Shown in pieces: positions 22,717 through 35,334 of a stretch of 64,000 bases of DNA (the first letter of the stretch is position 1; each line of letters starts with the position of its first letter). A model generated the notes under the pieces. It was not told the origin of the DNA. It ran no database searches and saw nothing but the letters and a program-made list of their open reading frames with translations. Position numbers and translations under genes: made by a program. Source of the stretch: Typhlomys cinereus (Eukaryota > Chordata > Mammalia > Rodentia > Platacanthomyidae); the NCBI GenBank assembly GCA_023101885.1, contig JALPQD010000016.1, positions 8,188,684-8,252,683 on the forward strand, in the 5' to 3' direction.

Positions 22717-23367
22717 TCATTTATTTTCATTTGAGAGAGAGATAGAAAGAGAGATAGAGATACACACACACATACACACATAGTATAGATATACACAAAC
22801 ACACACACATATACGTATATATCAAAAATAGAGAAAAATCACTCACTGCAATGAGACTTATCCTTACAAGACTTGCATAAAGCACTGATATACCAACAAG
22901 CTCCCATAGAGCTCAGGAGAGATAAGTACATGTGGTAGAGACCTTGGATTAGGGTTGGATGAGTGAAGGGGAATGTCCATATTAATGGGGCAGCCTGAGA
23001 AGAGGCCACTTGGTATGCTACAGTCCCCATGAAAGCAGACTAGCCAGAGAGAACTCTGGGGCTCATAGAAGCAGACAGGCAGGAGGGTGTAAATGGGATG
23101 GTTTGATAAAGGGAGGAGAGGGAAATGGGAAGGAGGGAGAAGTACTCAATATGCTTGTAAAACTAGAAAAAAAATTAAAAGTTAATTAAAAAACAGAGAA
23201 AATCATTCTCAGCAGGAAGAATGGATAGAACACAACTGCGTGTGTGGGTTTTACAATCACAAGATGACAAGAACTAACAGTACCTGCATTTGGGACAGTT
23301 CCACCCAGGATTCCTTCTGCCTCTCAGCTCCCCTCGCATTACTCATTCTGGCCTGGCAGGACACTCA

Positions 23368-23562
<195 letters not shown>

Positions 23563-23887
23563 TCATATGAGCTAGAGGGCCATAACCAGAAATGTCTATG
23601 ACGTCAAGGACCCATTAGGAGAAACATTTGTGTGCTGCACATAGGTGTGCGTGTTTACAGGAAGGTCACTGTAACAGGCCCAGTAATCCAACTGCACGGG
23701 ACTTCAGACTGCTGCACTGAAGAGTGGAGACCAATCATCAGAACACAGAGCCTGTGAGATACAAGGGGGAACACCTGGATCCTTCTGGAAAGGATGAGGG
23801 GATGAATGTTTCTACAGCCACTTAAACTTGACCTGACTCCCTAGGTGAAGACTACTTTGAGAAACTTGGCATAAAAAACTGAGAGAA

Positions 23888-24156
23888 GGGCTGGAAAGAT
23901 GGCTAAGGGGTTAAGACTCTGCCTTACAAGCAGAAGGTCCTGAGTTCGGATTCCAAGTCCTAAGAAAAATGTCAGGCGGAAATGGTGGGTGGGCGGAGCC
24001 TGGGAAATCCCAGCAAAAAAGGAAGTAGAAGCAATCCAGGATGATTCCTGGTCACCCTTGCTTGGTCCTCCACGGGGACACATGTGCCCTCTGAGATACA
24101 CACACACACACAATAAATAAATAAATGAATGAATAAGTAAATAAAGTTAAAAAAAG
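23888..24156 (+). mobile_element. Older SINE in GOT2 intron 1
   Basis: GGGCTGGAAAGATGGCTAAGG head and an (AATA)n-rich tail, 350 bp from exon 2. Confidence 0.82.
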
Positions 24157-24159
24157 AAG

Positions 24160-24720
24160 TGAAACGTGACTGGAGAAGGGCTTGTTAAAAACATGATTTG
24201 TTCAGCTTATAAAACATAAATTCCTGAGCCATGGTGGATATGGCAGCACATGAAAAATCATTAAAAAAAAAGGTTCCCCCTCCTTTTTTGGGGGGTAAAG
24301 AGACAGTGATCAAGCAAGAGGAGTAATACCCAATTAGACGACTTGCATTCCTTAGGGTCAATCTAGTTGCAGAGTGGGGTGCCAGGGACAACAGGTAAAA
24401 ATGGATCGGAAGGATCACTGGAGAATATAGATACCCAACAGATCAAAACTGAAGCCCTGAACCAGAGTCAGGGAAGCAGGGATAGAAAGAGAAAAAACTG
24501 TTAGGTACTTAAGAATGGAAAGAGCAAGAAAAGTTCATTGGACTATTCCATGAGTTCCCTTGTACTTAATGGGTGGAAATGTTTAACAATGTCTACCACT
24601 TTCCATGAATTATGATTTTATCCAACTGCAGCAAACTGTTAGCAGTCTGGGACATCATTCACTGATACCTAATGGAGTCACTTTGGCTTAGGTGACCTAA
24701 AGTGTGGAGGCAGCACACAC
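24160..24720. other. GOT2 intron 1, unremarkable stretch
   Basis: I see no recognisable repeat, exon or motif here apart from short A-runs. Confidence 0.5.
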
Positions 24721-24721
24721 T

Positions 24722-24970
24722 GGTTGATTGTGTGTGTCTGTGTGTATCAAAGCACTATGTGTGCCTGTGAAGGCCTAAGGGTGACTTTGGGAATCACTCT
24801 AGATTGCGCTATCTCCTCTTTGCTTTGCTCTGGAGTTTTCCAGGCTCTGTCTTCAGAGCTGGAAGTGCAGGCCCCCATCATTTCTGCCTGGTGTTTTTAT
24901 ATGGGATCTGAACTCAAGACCTTCTGCTTTCAAGGCAGAAGCATAACCACTGAGCCTTCTCTGCAACCCT
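24722..24970 (-). mobile_element. Older SINE in GOT2 intron 1
   Basis: GTGTATCAAAGCACTATGTG body, ending CTGAGCCTTCTCTGCAACCC. Confidence 0.78.
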
Positions 24971-25029
24971 AGACTTGTTTATTTATTTATTTATTTTTAT
25001 TATTATTTCCTAGACTTGTTTAAAAAAAA

Positions 25030-25335
25030 AAAAGCAAGTTGGCTCAGTGGGTAAAACCTAGTGGTCCAAGTTTGATCCCTGGAGATTACATGCTGGGGCA
25101 GGTGGGGAAGACACTAGCTGATTGATTCTCTGTAAACCTAAACTTGTACTAAAAAAATGCAATCTTGGCAAATGAGATGGCTCAGTGCTTGCTGCCAAGC
25201 CTGGGAACCTAAGTTCAATCCCCACAGCCCTCTCGGCGTAAGGAGAGAACCAACTCTTCTGAGTCATCTTTTGACTTCCACATGTAATCCATGGCACATC
25301 TGCCCCAGCTTCCCCCACTGTTAACACTGCTTGCC
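25030..25335 (+). mobile_element. Two B3-like SINE pieces
   Basis: GTTGGCTCAGTGGGTAAAAC at 25039 and AATGAGATGGCTCAGTGC at 25170, each followed by CCTAAGTTCAATCC- or GTTTGATCCCTGG-type B boxes. Confidence 0.55.
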
Positions 25336-25349
25336 GTTGTGACGTCAGC

Positions 25350-26480
25350 ATGACGTGTGTGTTACCATTTGGAAACCCAGAGACAAACTATTAAGTCCAT
25401 CAGATACTCAGATTTTTTTCTTTTCTTTTGAATGTATTTATTCTTTCCATTTTCTAGTTTCTAACCTTTATTGTGTCAAGATTCCTCCTTGGGACACACT
25501 GCACTTGGTTACCATAGTTTCTGAGGCTTCTGCCGGCTGGGACAATTCGTTTCCTTACTGGGAGGAGAGGGAGCTGATACTTTTGGAGAATACTGGTTCC
25601 TAAGTTGTGGGATGTTCTCTCCTGGAATTTGTTTGGTGCTTCCTCATGAACAGCTAGCTGGGGTAAAAAGGGTTTTAGGAGAATAGCAACTACATTTCAT
25701 GACATGTCATCTTGAAGATGGTTTCTAATACTTGTATATACATAGACTAATAATACGAATTAAAGGATCAGTCATCATTGGATACCTAATTTCTTCAGAA
25801 TAGACATTGATTACTAAGCACATTAAAGTTCACATGCTTTTGCCTCTACTTTTCACATGCTCCAGGGAGGGCGGAGCTGTGAGTCATCCCTGCATTCTTT
25901 AAGAAGGAAGAAAAGGCAGGCATGGGCGGTGGAGATCACAGGCCAGGAGCTTTGCTTGTTTGTTCACGATGTCATGTGGGGGCTTCCAACACTGCCTCCC
26001 TCCTGCGTTTTCTCTTTCAAGCAGAAGGTGCTTTGGCTAAATGGTAATTAAAGAGTGGTTGAGACCAGATGGCGCCAGGACCAACAGTGGCTGAGAATAC
26101 AGCTGTTGCCCAAAGGAAACAAGAAGGTTGTCCTGAAGAATCAATTCTTAAACCTTTGCGTTTTCAGATTCCTTTTTACTCTTGAAATTTACAGAAGAAT
26201 CCAAAGAGGCTTTTGTTTATTTTCCTACTCCTGCCTTAGGTTTATTTACACAAGGACCAGCGGGGACACCAGCTCATGCAGATGGCTGTCCTGGTTCTCA
26301 TACTGGGAGACCGGGAGGGGGGAACCCGGGCACCTAGGCAGCCTGAGCTAGAACTCATGTTGCATTAGTGGGCGCAGCCTTGGCTTCTTGGTGGGCAGAA
26401 CCTACTTGGAATTTTGGGACAAGTGTCGTCTCTCTCTTTGTGTGTGTTTAAAATTTCGTTCATGAGGAAAAAAAAAAACA
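25350..26480. other. GOT2 intron 1, mostly unique sequence
   Basis: No gene was recognised. One CTCF/YY1-like core, CCAGATGGCGCC, lies at 26065-26076. The rest shows no clear repeat. Confidence 0.5.
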
Positions 26481-26489
26481 CGAGAGCAG

Positions 26490-26637
26490 GTACACATATT
26501 CCATATTAATGCACGTGGAGGTTAGAAAATAAAATCTGTTCTTTCCATCTACCACGTGGGCTTCCAGAGATTGAACTTGGGTTGCCAGGTTTGTGAGCAG
26601 GTGCCTGTATCCAATGAGCTGTCTCACCAGCCCTATT
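26490..26637 (-). mobile_element. B3-like SINE
   Basis: GTGGAGGTTAGAAAATAAAA, CCAGAGATTGAACTTGGG, GAGCTGTCTCACCAGCCC. Confidence 0.65.
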
Positions 26638-26659
26638 TGTGTGGTTTTATAACTTTATT

Positions 26660-26863
26660 AGATAATTAGTGGTAGTTTTCATCCACAATGACTAACTATT
26701 GTAGTTTTTAAATTTCTTTATTCTTCAACAAGTTTCATTAATGTGTATAATGAATTTTGGTCATTTCCACTCCCTACTGCTTATCTCATTCCCTCTCCTT
26801 GAAAGCTTCTTCCCAACAAGTCCACCTCCCACTTTTATGTCTTTGTGTGTGTGTGTGTGTGTA

Positions 26864-26911
<48 letters not shown>

Positions 26912-27045
26912 CACTGAGTTTAATAAGAACTGCCTATACCATATGACACATTTGTGGAAGGGTATCTATTGAAGCATGAGCAACTTACCAGTGGCCACAC
27001 CACTCAAGAAAGTAGCACCTCTTCTCCTATGAGTAGATGTTTGGA
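26660..27045 (-). mobile_element. Old rodent L1 3'-end-like fragment
   Basis: Pyrimidine-rich sequence, then (TG)n and (GA)n, then CCCACTGAGTTTAAT and GAGCAACTTACCAGTGGCC. This resembles the complement of ancient rodent L1 3' regions as I remember them. Boundaries are approximate. Confidence 0.4.
26832..26909. repeat. (TG)n/(GA)n microsatellite
   Basis: (TG)n at 26846-26862 followed by (GA)n at 26871-26909, inside the old L1-like piece of GOT2 intron 1. Confidence 0.9.
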
Positions 27046-27049
27046 AGTG

Positions 27050-28091
27050 CTAACAGAGGCAGAGGTGACCAGAAGGGCGAGGATTCACTACGTCTTTGTC
27101 TTCAGGGCAACCACACAGATGTGGCAGGGACACTCCCTGTGCCTATAGCAGACAGCTTTGCCAAGCCCAGTATCAAGACAGATAGCCGCAGTCCCTGTCT
27201 CCTTCATGGCAAATTCCCAGCTGCCTTTGAGAGCTCTGAGGGAATGTTTCTCAAAGTGTATTCCGTGGACAAGCTTGTGAATGCTGACAATATATTCTCA
27301 GGACGCCTTGCTGGTGTCTAAGTAGACTTTCCTCTTCCTACAAATTTTTGGGCAGTAGTCATTCTGCCAGACCCAAGATGGAAAGGACGAGCATGCTGGC
27401 TTGTGGGAAGGCAAAGCAGTGGTCTCTGGTTTGTACCTGTCTGAAAAGAGGCTAAGGAATGTGAACATCTTAACAATGTTTACTTGATCTGAATAGTCAT
27501 TTCTTCGTTCCAACCAGCCCAGATAGTGGAGTATGTGCTTTACGTTAACTTTACTAAGACCCCTTACTTAAACAAAACATATAAGAAACGGGTTCTCATA
27601 TATGAAACAACGAAGGTTCTTTACAACTTTATGTTTAAAAGTTTTATTGTTGTTTTAGTTAAATAGGTTTCTTGGGCAATCACATGACCAAATACCACAA
27701 AATACTTTCTGAGGATTGGATCTGAAATATGGGTAACAAAATTCTCAGGTCTCCATTTAAGACTACCTTTGAAATTTTCCACATTCTTACGAAGTACTGA
27801 TTTTTCTTCTAATAAAATGGCAGAACATGTGCATGAACATTATTACACAAAAGGATTTCACTTCACAGCTGCTTGTCCCCCTGACAGAAAGAAAATTTTA
27901 TTGTCATGGGAAACAAGAAAGAAGTTTTTCCACATAGTTTCATGGTACAAAAAAAATCTTTAAAATCCTAAATTGGATCATTACACACTTGCTGTGTGAT
28001 TGGAGAATGAACACGATGAATTCCTTTCCACCAGGTTAGTCCAGTGGAGTGACCAGCAAGGAGGTACAGCTGGCCTGGCCTGGTTGCCTGG

Positions 28092-28138
<47 letters not shown>

Positions 28139-28905
28139 GATCTATCTGATCAAAGTAGGCCTGAGACACTGAAAGTAGAGAACCGAACCTAAGAGCTTTA
28201 AGGAAGGGGAGGAAGTGCAGAGTTGAGCCAGCTCCTGGAGGTGACTCATGAGTTGCGTGCTAAGGATGAGAGGAGGAGGAGGAAGAGGAAGCAAAGCATA
28301 TTACGAGCATAGACATTAAGGGATAAAGGCTGTGGGGGTGGAAGCTGGGTGTTGACGCAACAGAAAGCAAAGGTTCCAGTGACTTAGGTGAAACACCCAG
28401 GCTCTTTCCATAATAATTCCTCTATCCTTGGCCAAGCACACATTTTGGCAAGGCACAAGGAATATTGTTTGTGCTCCCCATGCCAAGAAACTCATAAATT
28501 ATTCTTTAGGATTTTGTTCCCAGCAATGGCTAGTACCAAACCCGCAGTCAGTCAGCACTCTCGATAGCCTCAGACTCCACAGGACCTGGGGAATGGCAGG
28601 AGAACCTCAGCCTCCATGGCTTTAACTGTTCCTAAGAGCAGATCATTCTGGCTTCCTATGTCCTAGGATTTTACTTCTTTCAAAGGCCTCTTTTAACAGC
28701 CTGCCTTGGGCAAACTTCAGGGATTCAAGCAGAATTGAACAGAGGCAAGGGAAGCGACTCCAAGCCTCACTGTTCCTCATCTGCTAAATGGAGCATAACA
28801 TTATCATCTTGGAGGATTGGTGTAAGGATGGAAAAGTACCCAGAACAGAGCCAGGCCCAGAATGAGTGCCTGATGACAACTGGATCCATTTATAAATAAT
28901 TACCT
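27050..28905. other. GOT2 intron 1, low-repeat stretch
   Basis: Apart from a (TG)n microsatellite at 28094-28136, no repeat, exon or RNA gene is evident. A purine-rich GGAGGAGG/AGAGG patch occurs at 28268-28295. Confidence 0.5.
28094..28136. repeat. (TG)n microsatellite
   Basis: About 21 uninterrupted TG units not attached to a recognisable SINE, unlike most TG tracts here. Confidence 0.9.
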
Positions 28906-28909
28906 ATCT

Positions 28910-29310
28910 TAGTTTCATATTCTTGTTGCTGTAATGAATATATGACTCAAACGATTTAGGGGAACAAGGGTTTTATTCATACTCGAGATTCTACATTGCA
29001 GTTGATCATCTTGGCAGGGGATTGGTATCAGCATCAGGAATCAAGAACCCTAGCCACACCATAGCCACAGAAACAAGCAGAGGGACAAGGACCAATGTAA
29101 ACCTTCCAACTTGCCAGTCTCCCCCAAACTGAACCAGCTCTGTTTTGTCCACCCACCCAGAGGATGCCCCACTATGGGCTAGGTCTTCCCATATCAACCA
29201 TGTAATTAAGGCCAGCTCCTTCGAGTGTGTTCAGAGGCCGGCTCTAACTAAATAATTCTTCATAGTTGCACACAAAGGCTCAGCCCCAAAGTATCAAGCG
29301 GACACCTGAA
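28910..29310 (-). mobile_element. MaLR-type LTR-like repeat
   Basis: TTCTTGTTGCTGTAATGAAT, GGGGAACAAGGGTTTTATTC, CTTGGCAGGGG. It is loosely related to the repeats at 35.3 and 57.6 kb. In GOT2 intron 1. Confidence 0.45.
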
Positions 29311-29940
29311 ACAGCTGACACACCGCCATTCCACTTTCATTTGGAATCAATCACCCAGCCACTGTGAGAACAGTATGCTTAGAGGCCCAGAAGCACAGGG
29401 CCATAGGTATAGGTCTTCATGACTAAACACAGAACTTTCTGGTTTTCTTACATTCTCAGGACAATGTCATCCTTTCCCATCAGTAGCTCTAGGGCCAGGA
29501 TGCAAAACTCTCCCTTTCTAGTTGTTGTTCTAAGTCGTGAGGAAGAAACACAAACACCTTGAAACAACTCAACTGGGCTGAAAGAAAGTTTTGGCTCTTC
29601 CTCACTCACAATTCAGACAGAAACCATGCAACCACCTGCCTGTGACCATCACTGTCATTAACTGCTGAGTGAAAGGCACACTTTAAATGTCAAGGACATT
29701 TGGAGTTCTAGGAAGCAACTTTCATTTTTAAAAAGGTCCCTAAACAATGATGACAGAGCTGCTCCTAACCAACCACAAGGAAGGAAGGGATCATTCCTGT
29801 TCAACAGTGTGAAAGGCACTTATCTTTCTAGTTTAAAAAGAAAAATCAGCATAGAAATCTGCTCAGACTTACTACAGCCATAAGTCTTCTGGTCTACCTC
29901 TTAAAAGAATACCAAAAGCAAAGCCAAAATTCTGAATTTT
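29310..29940. other. GOT2 intron 1, unassigned
   Basis: No open frame, repeat or motif I can support. Confidence 0.45.
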
Positions 29941-29944
29941 AGGT

Positions 29945-30100
29945 CAGTCGATTCAGTGGGTAAAGGCACCTGTGTGCAAATCTGGCTGAGTTCAATACTG
30001 ACAATCTATATGGTGAAAGGAGAGAACAGTCTCCTAAGAGTTGTCCTCTGACCTCCATGCATGCTGTTCACTCCTCAAACAAATAAATAAAACTGAATTT
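29945..30100 (+). mobile_element. B3-like SINE
   Basis: GTCGATTCAGTGGGTAAAGG head, CCTCTGACCTCCATGCATGC and AAATAAATAAAACTG end. Confidence 0.62.
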
Positions 30101-30442
30101 TAAGCAATCTTAATACAGAGGCAGTGACACTCACTTTGATTAACCCTGCACAAATAATCATGGTTTTTTATTCTACTTTCTAAAATGGTAAGGACCACAC
30201 ACATGGTGTTTTTAAAGAAATTACACTAGATTGAAAACAACGGTGCTCTAGGGGATAATTGATTATGGTCTGCAAAGAGATTCCTATCAACGCCCTTTGG
30301 ATGGAAGCTCAAAACCTCAACATTGAGCAACTCTGTCCATCTAGTCAAAGACGCTGGGTACAAAGTATCAGATAAAGAAAGTTCATGAATGAATTCCCCC
30401 AGGGTCCTACCTAGTCCTCTACTTTTTAAAGAACCGTTTTCC

Positions 30443-30483
30443 CTGATTCTTATTTATTTACATGCATGCATGCGCGCAAAGCT

Positions 30484-30525
<42 letters not shown>

Positions 30526-30777
30526 TGTAGCTGTGGTCTGTGTGTATCAGAGGGCACTGTGTGTGTCTATGGAGACCCCAGGGTGACTTCAGGAATCACC
30601 TGGATTGCTTCTACCTCCTATTGGTTTTGCTCTGGATTTCCCAGGCTCTGCCCTCTAGGACAGATGTACAGGCTGCAGCCACTTCCACCAGGCAGTTTTA
30701 TGTGGGATCAGGGATCTGAACTCAGGACTTTCTGCTTTCAAGGCAGAGTCTTAACCCCTTAGCCATCTCTCTCACCC
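30443..30777 (-). mobile_element. Older SINE in GOT2 intron 1
   Basis: (TG)n at 30487-30521, then CAGAGGGCACTGTGTGTG; ends CTTAGCCATCTCTCTCACCCC. Confidence 0.83.
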
Positions 30778-30779
30778 CT

Positions 30780-31730
30780 TACTTATTTATTTTTAGAGGC
30801 TTATGCTACATAGTGTGACCTTGTCTTAAAAGACCAAAATATCTAGTCAAAACCATGCCAAGCATTGATTTAAGTGCTGAGATACATTTCTGAACAAAGT
30901 AGGCAAGATCCCTGTAACTTACATTCTCTTGGGGGGAAAAAAGGTAAAGGAAAAATCAGGCTCTCAAATGGCAGACCGACTAAACAGTCATACCCTGAAG
31001 GAGTTTCAGCAAGTGTCTAACACTCAGACTTTTCAGCCATTAAAAAAAAAAAAAAAAGAATCATTTTAAGGTTACTGTTATGGTAAAACAGCTATCTTTC
31101 GCCCAAAGAATGACTCTCTTTTTGTTCTCTAAAATTTCAGCATGGATAACTGCCCTGATTCTCCCCACCAGGTGGATAGGTTTAAAGAGCACACACATTG
31201 ACAGCAGGCCAAAAATGTGGGGCTCTGTAAGAACAGGCTGTTTTGCTGGTTAAGACCTCCTGCACAGGTATGTCTTTCCTAAAGGCCACCAAACCTTTAA
31301 AATGTCAGGCAGGCTTTGTTCATGGTGGTCAGTATGTGTTAAGGAGTGGATGAAGTAGGGGTCTTCTTCAAATCACTTGGCTCAGTTAGGAATCAGGAAA
31401 TTACTAGCTCCTTTGAGGCCCTGAACTTTCCCCCGGAGTTCACTACCCTTCACAGTTTGAGACGCTACACTAGTCATTTTTTGGATGAAGTCTGTCTTCT
31501 CTGATTTGGTCAGCGCTGTATATCACCAGCAACTGGTCCAGTGTCTGGCTCGGAGTAACTGAGTTACGAAACAGTTACAGGGCAAAAAGTGCAGAGCGAG
31601 ATGGAAAGATCGATGGCGTCCCTGCGACCAAAGGGCTGAAAACAAAGAGGAGGTGCTTGACACCTCAACCTTTTCCCCTCCCAAGGCCACACAGGCACCC
31701 AGAAGGAGAGGCGTCTCCACCGCCTCGCGG
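30780..31730. other. GOT2 intron 1, unassigned stretch before the CpG island
   Basis: Contains an A-run near 31040-31056. I see no further repeat or gene. Confidence 0.45.
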
Positions 31731-32650
31731 TGACTGACAGGCGGGAGGATGCCGCACGCCAAGGTCACAGGATGCAGCGAGGATCACCAGGTTCCAGCGC
31801 GAGCGCCGGGGGACCTCCTCCTACCCGTGCACTAGCAGCGGCCAGCCTCCGCGGCCCGATGCACACCGCGGGGGACCGTGGGGCCCCATCAAATGCGTCC
31901 GCCGCCCTCCTGGGCAGCTGGTCAAGGGCACGCGCGCCCCCCGGCGCCGCCGCCAATCAGCGCCAGGCAACCCCGGCACTGTAGCCAATCGGAGCGAGGT
32001 AGTGCCGGCGCCGCCCGCGTGCTCGCCCCTAGCCCCGCACCCCAACGCACCCACTGGGCACTGGGGACCCCCCCACACCCCGATCTTAGCAGTCTGCAGC
32101 TGCAGATGGCCACACTTCCTTTCCCCAGGGAGTGCGCTGGCTCCTTCTCCGCCGGGCAGGGTGCCAGGGAGGGATGCAGATCGGGGAGGTTCTGAGGGTC
32201 ACCACGATGCGAGGACGCCCGATCCTCAGTGCCCTGGACAGTGAGGGGTGTGCGCGTGTTTGCACGGCGCGAGGTGGATGTCCTGCGGCACCCGCAGCTC
32301 GGGGGGCCGGGGGCAGGCCTGTGATCGCGGCTGCATCTCAGGGTCCCTCGGCTCACCTGGCTCTGGAAGACGATACGGCGGCAAGGCCGGGGTGGAGCCC
32401 GGCGGCCATCCCGGAGAGGACGCGGCCTGAGTGCAGCAGGGCCATGGTGGGCAGCAAGAGGGCGGTGAGCGGAGGCAAACAGGGCAAAGCGAAGCGGCCG
32501 CAGGCAGCGACGCGCGGGTTCCAGCACAAGGTGAGGACAGTGACTTCCCCGGGAGGGGCTAGAGCGGCCGCGCGCCAGGCCCAAGGCCGTCACAGCGTCC
32601 TCTAGCGGCCTGGGGCGGGGCGCGCCGCCTCCCAGGAGGTCTCGAAAACC
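31730..32650. promoter_or_regulatory. GOT2: GOT2 CpG-island promoter
   Basis: A long GC-rich, CpG-dense segment covers the 5' UTR, exon 1 and the start of intron 1. A GC box TGGGGCGGGG is at 32611-32620, upstream of the ATG. Two CCAAT boxes (31953-31957 and 31985-31989) lie on the intron-1 side. No TATA box is obvious. GOT2 is a housekeeping gene, so a TATA-less CpG-island promoter is expected. Long open frames through this block on both strands reflect its base composition. Confidence 0.85.
32357..32445 (-). CDS. GOT2: GOT2 exon 1, coding part (residues 1-30, mitochondrial presequence)
   Basis: The ATG (complement of 32443-32445) sits in a near-perfect Kozak context GCCCACCATGG. The 29 full codons read MALLHSGRVLSG and continue with Ala, Leu, Ser and Arg, typical of an amphipathic matrix-targeting peptide. 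The donor is GTGAGC after GCC-AG. The presequence is the part most diverged from what I recall in human (V-S-S-S replaces an alanine-rich run), as expected for a cleaved signal. Confidence 0.96.
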
Positions 32651-32659
32651 CGTGACGAC

Positions 32660-33100
32660 ACGCTTTATCATCATCACCTAAGCGACTGCATCCAGTTGGT
32701 CATCCCGGGACCGCAGAGGCAGCTGCTAGAGAACCAGTGAAACGCGGGAAGATGTAGGCAGAACACTATTTTCCCCAATGCCTTATTGCCACTAAGACCC
32801 CAAGCGAACGTTCTTGCAATCCACAGTGTTATCAGCTGAACTGTTTGTCTAAATGCAATGTTCTCCAGTACACACATGCTTCCTTATCCTCCTTAGGGAG
32901 AGGATGGCAGGTGTATTTTGTGGAGCAGTTGCGAGAATTAATTGCGATTAGTAGATTGCATATAAAATGGCTTGATTTAATAAATCACAAAATAAACCGC
33001 TGCTAATGACAAACTCATATATGTCAAGTCCTAATTGTATCTGGAAGGGACTAAATTTTTTTAAGTGTGGTGGTGATGGTCACTACATCAGGTCGTTTAA
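32660..33100. other. GOT2 upstream flank, unassigned
   Basis: AT-rich sequence after the CpG island. No repeat or gene recognised. Confidence 0.5.
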
Positions 33101-33107
33101 AAAATAT

Positions 33108-33286
33108 TTATTAGAGACAAAGTGAGAGAGAGAGAGAGAGAGAATGCAAGTGTCACAGTGCACAGGTTGAGGTCAGAGGATAACTTTTAGAAATCTACTT
33201 TCACTTTGTAGGCCTTGGAGACAGAACTCATGTCACCAAGTTTTCACACAGGTGCCTTTATCCACTGAATCATTTTACCAGCCCTG
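33108..33286 (-). mobile_element. B3-like SINE
   Basis: (GA)n, GAGGTCAGAGGATAACTTTT, CCACTGAATCATTTTACCAG. Confidence 0.65.
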
Positions 33287-33297
33287 AATAGCTCTTA

Positions 33298-33309
33298 ATA
33301 TTTTATTTA

Positions 33310-33346
<37 letters not shown>

Positions 33347-33562
33347 GCGTGTGCGTGTATATCAGAGGACACTGTGTGTCCTTGTGGAGGACCAAGGGTG
33401 ACCTTGGCAATAATCCTGGATTACTTCTACCTCCTTTCCATTGCTCCACCCACAGGAGCTGGAAGTTTCCTCCTGACGATTTTATGGGGGACCTGGGATC
33501 TGAACTCAGGACCTTCTGCTTATGAGACAGAGTCTTAACCCTGAGCCATCTCTCAAGCTCAT
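33298..33562 (-). mobile_element. Older SINE upstream of GOT2
   Basis: (TG)n at 33313-33344; CAGAGGACACTGTGTGTCC body; head complement CATCTCTCAAGCTC. Confidence 0.83.
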
Positions 33563-33599
33563 CCTGAATAGCTTTTAAAAGGAACACAAATGAATTTGG

Positions 33600-33912
33600 T
33601 GGACTAGAGAATAGCTTAGTAGGTAAACTGCTTCCCATACAAGGGTGAGGACTTAGGTTTGAGTTCCAGTCCTCAGAACACATCCTTGTAAAGCAGGGGC
33701 TGTAGTATGCATGTCACTTCCAGTGCTCCTTCAAGGAGATGGAGGGCGGACTCAGTGAAGCAGCACACTGCCTCAAACAAGGTGGAAATCAAGGAATGAC
33801 ATCCAAGGTTATCCTCTGACCTCCACATAGTTCGTGGCATGTGTGTTCCTGAATACACATCATAATATACACAGCCATGCACACTGAATTTGAGGTAAGC
33901 TAACACGTTAAA
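33600..33912 (+). mobile_element. B3/B4-like SINE
   Basis: CTAGAGAATAGCTTAGTAGG head, TCCTCTGACCTCCACATAG and AAATAAATCTAC end. Confidence 0.55.
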
Positions 33913-33992
33913 TAAATCTACTCTAAAAGTGGATTATTTCTTAGATATTCTTTTCTGGAAACTATATAGAGTTGTACCACTTGATAATCTGC

Positions 33993-34240
33993 AACTTTGT
34001 GTGTGTGCGCATCTGTATGTATCAGAAAGCACTGTGTGGAGGTCTAAGGGTAACTTTGGGAATCATCCTGGTTTGTTCTATCTTCTTATTCTTTGCTCTG
34101 GGGTTTCCCAGGCTCAGCCTTCCAGGAGGGAAAGTACAAAATGTTATCTAGAATTTTTATGTGGTGTCTAGGATCTGAACTCAGGTCACTCTGTTTTCAA
34201 GGCAGAGACTTTAATCCCTAAGCCATCTCTCTAATCCCGG
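33993..34240 (-). mobile_element. Older SINE
   Basis: GTATCAGAAAGCACTGTGTGG body; ends CTAAGCCATCTCTCTAATCCC. Confidence 0.76.
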
Positions 34241-34244
34241 CAAT

Positions 34245-35330
34245 ATGTAATTTGGCCTTTGTGACTCCATACTGTGTGCATGGTGAAGTGCAGGTCATAC
34301 ATAGGGTTTAAAAGCATAGGTGCTCTAATTTATGGTTCCAGTCATAGGCTATTTCACTGACCTTGGCCAGTATTCCTATAGGTAGTGACTTGGGATTCCA
34401 TCACGTTGTATGGATTTTTCCTACAGCCACTTTAGATTGGGAGAGAGAGCTGGGGTGGTTGTCATGGCAACTAAGTGAGCAGAAGGAACTGGGGATAACT
34501 AGATCTTGTAGTACTTGTAGTGGAGCTCTTGTGCTTGTGGACTGACTTATCACTGTAATCTCTATTTCTTGCATCCCAGTGGTGTCTTTGAGTCTTCATT
34601 GTGACACCCGTCATAAACTGGGTGTAGTGGTACACACTTCCCCCAGCCTTTGAGAGGCCGAGAGAAGGGTTGCACGTTTTGTAACTGGAATACAGTTTGC
34701 TGCTTGTAACCCCAGATGTCAATGAACAGAGATAACAACTGAATTTTTAATTCTGTGCTTAATACAGAAGGCCAGCAACAGAGAAGACAAGATTAACACC
34801 CCTAAATCCACTTCCTCTGCTCACTCCAGCTAGCACACTTTATGGAAAACGGGAACCAGGACAGCCAATCATTCCAAAGGTTAGTCTTGTCCATCCAGTC
34901 AGTGGTCAGCTTTGTCCCTGTGATTCACCGTGTTTGCTCTTCTTCCTTATTGTCCCCTTTACTTTTCCTTCCTGATTTTCTCTCTGTGTAGTGAATTACT
35001 AGCATTACCAGCAAGGCCGTTAAACAAACTAACAGCAGCAGCAGGAAGTAGCTGGATGCAGCCCTGAGCTCATCACAGTAACCAGGATGGAAGGGCTCCG
35101 CTTGGCCTTTCTGACTTTTCTATTCCTTCTCACCCGTCCTCTTTCACCTACCCATCTATACTTTTTTTTTTTTTAATATGATGCAAGCCTTTAAAAGCAT
35201 GTCATTAAGATGGCCCTTAAAAATGAGTGGGAATCTTATTTATACAGCTTTATTTTACAGAAGTGGAAAGCACCAAAGACCACAGGGCACCCTCATGCTG
35301 GTGGATTCCAGAGCTACTGGTTTCTGGTTC
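34245..35330. other. Intergenic, unassigned
   Basis: No conserved frame or RNA gene. A T-run lies at 35162-35174. Confidence 0.45.
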
Positions 35331-35334
35331 TTAC

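Noticed and set aside
31922..32677. 251-codon minus-strand open frame over the GOT2 CpG island
   Set aside because: GC-rich sequence has few stop codons. The frame overlaps GOT2 exon 1 in a different phase and resembles no protein; the true frame starts at 32445.
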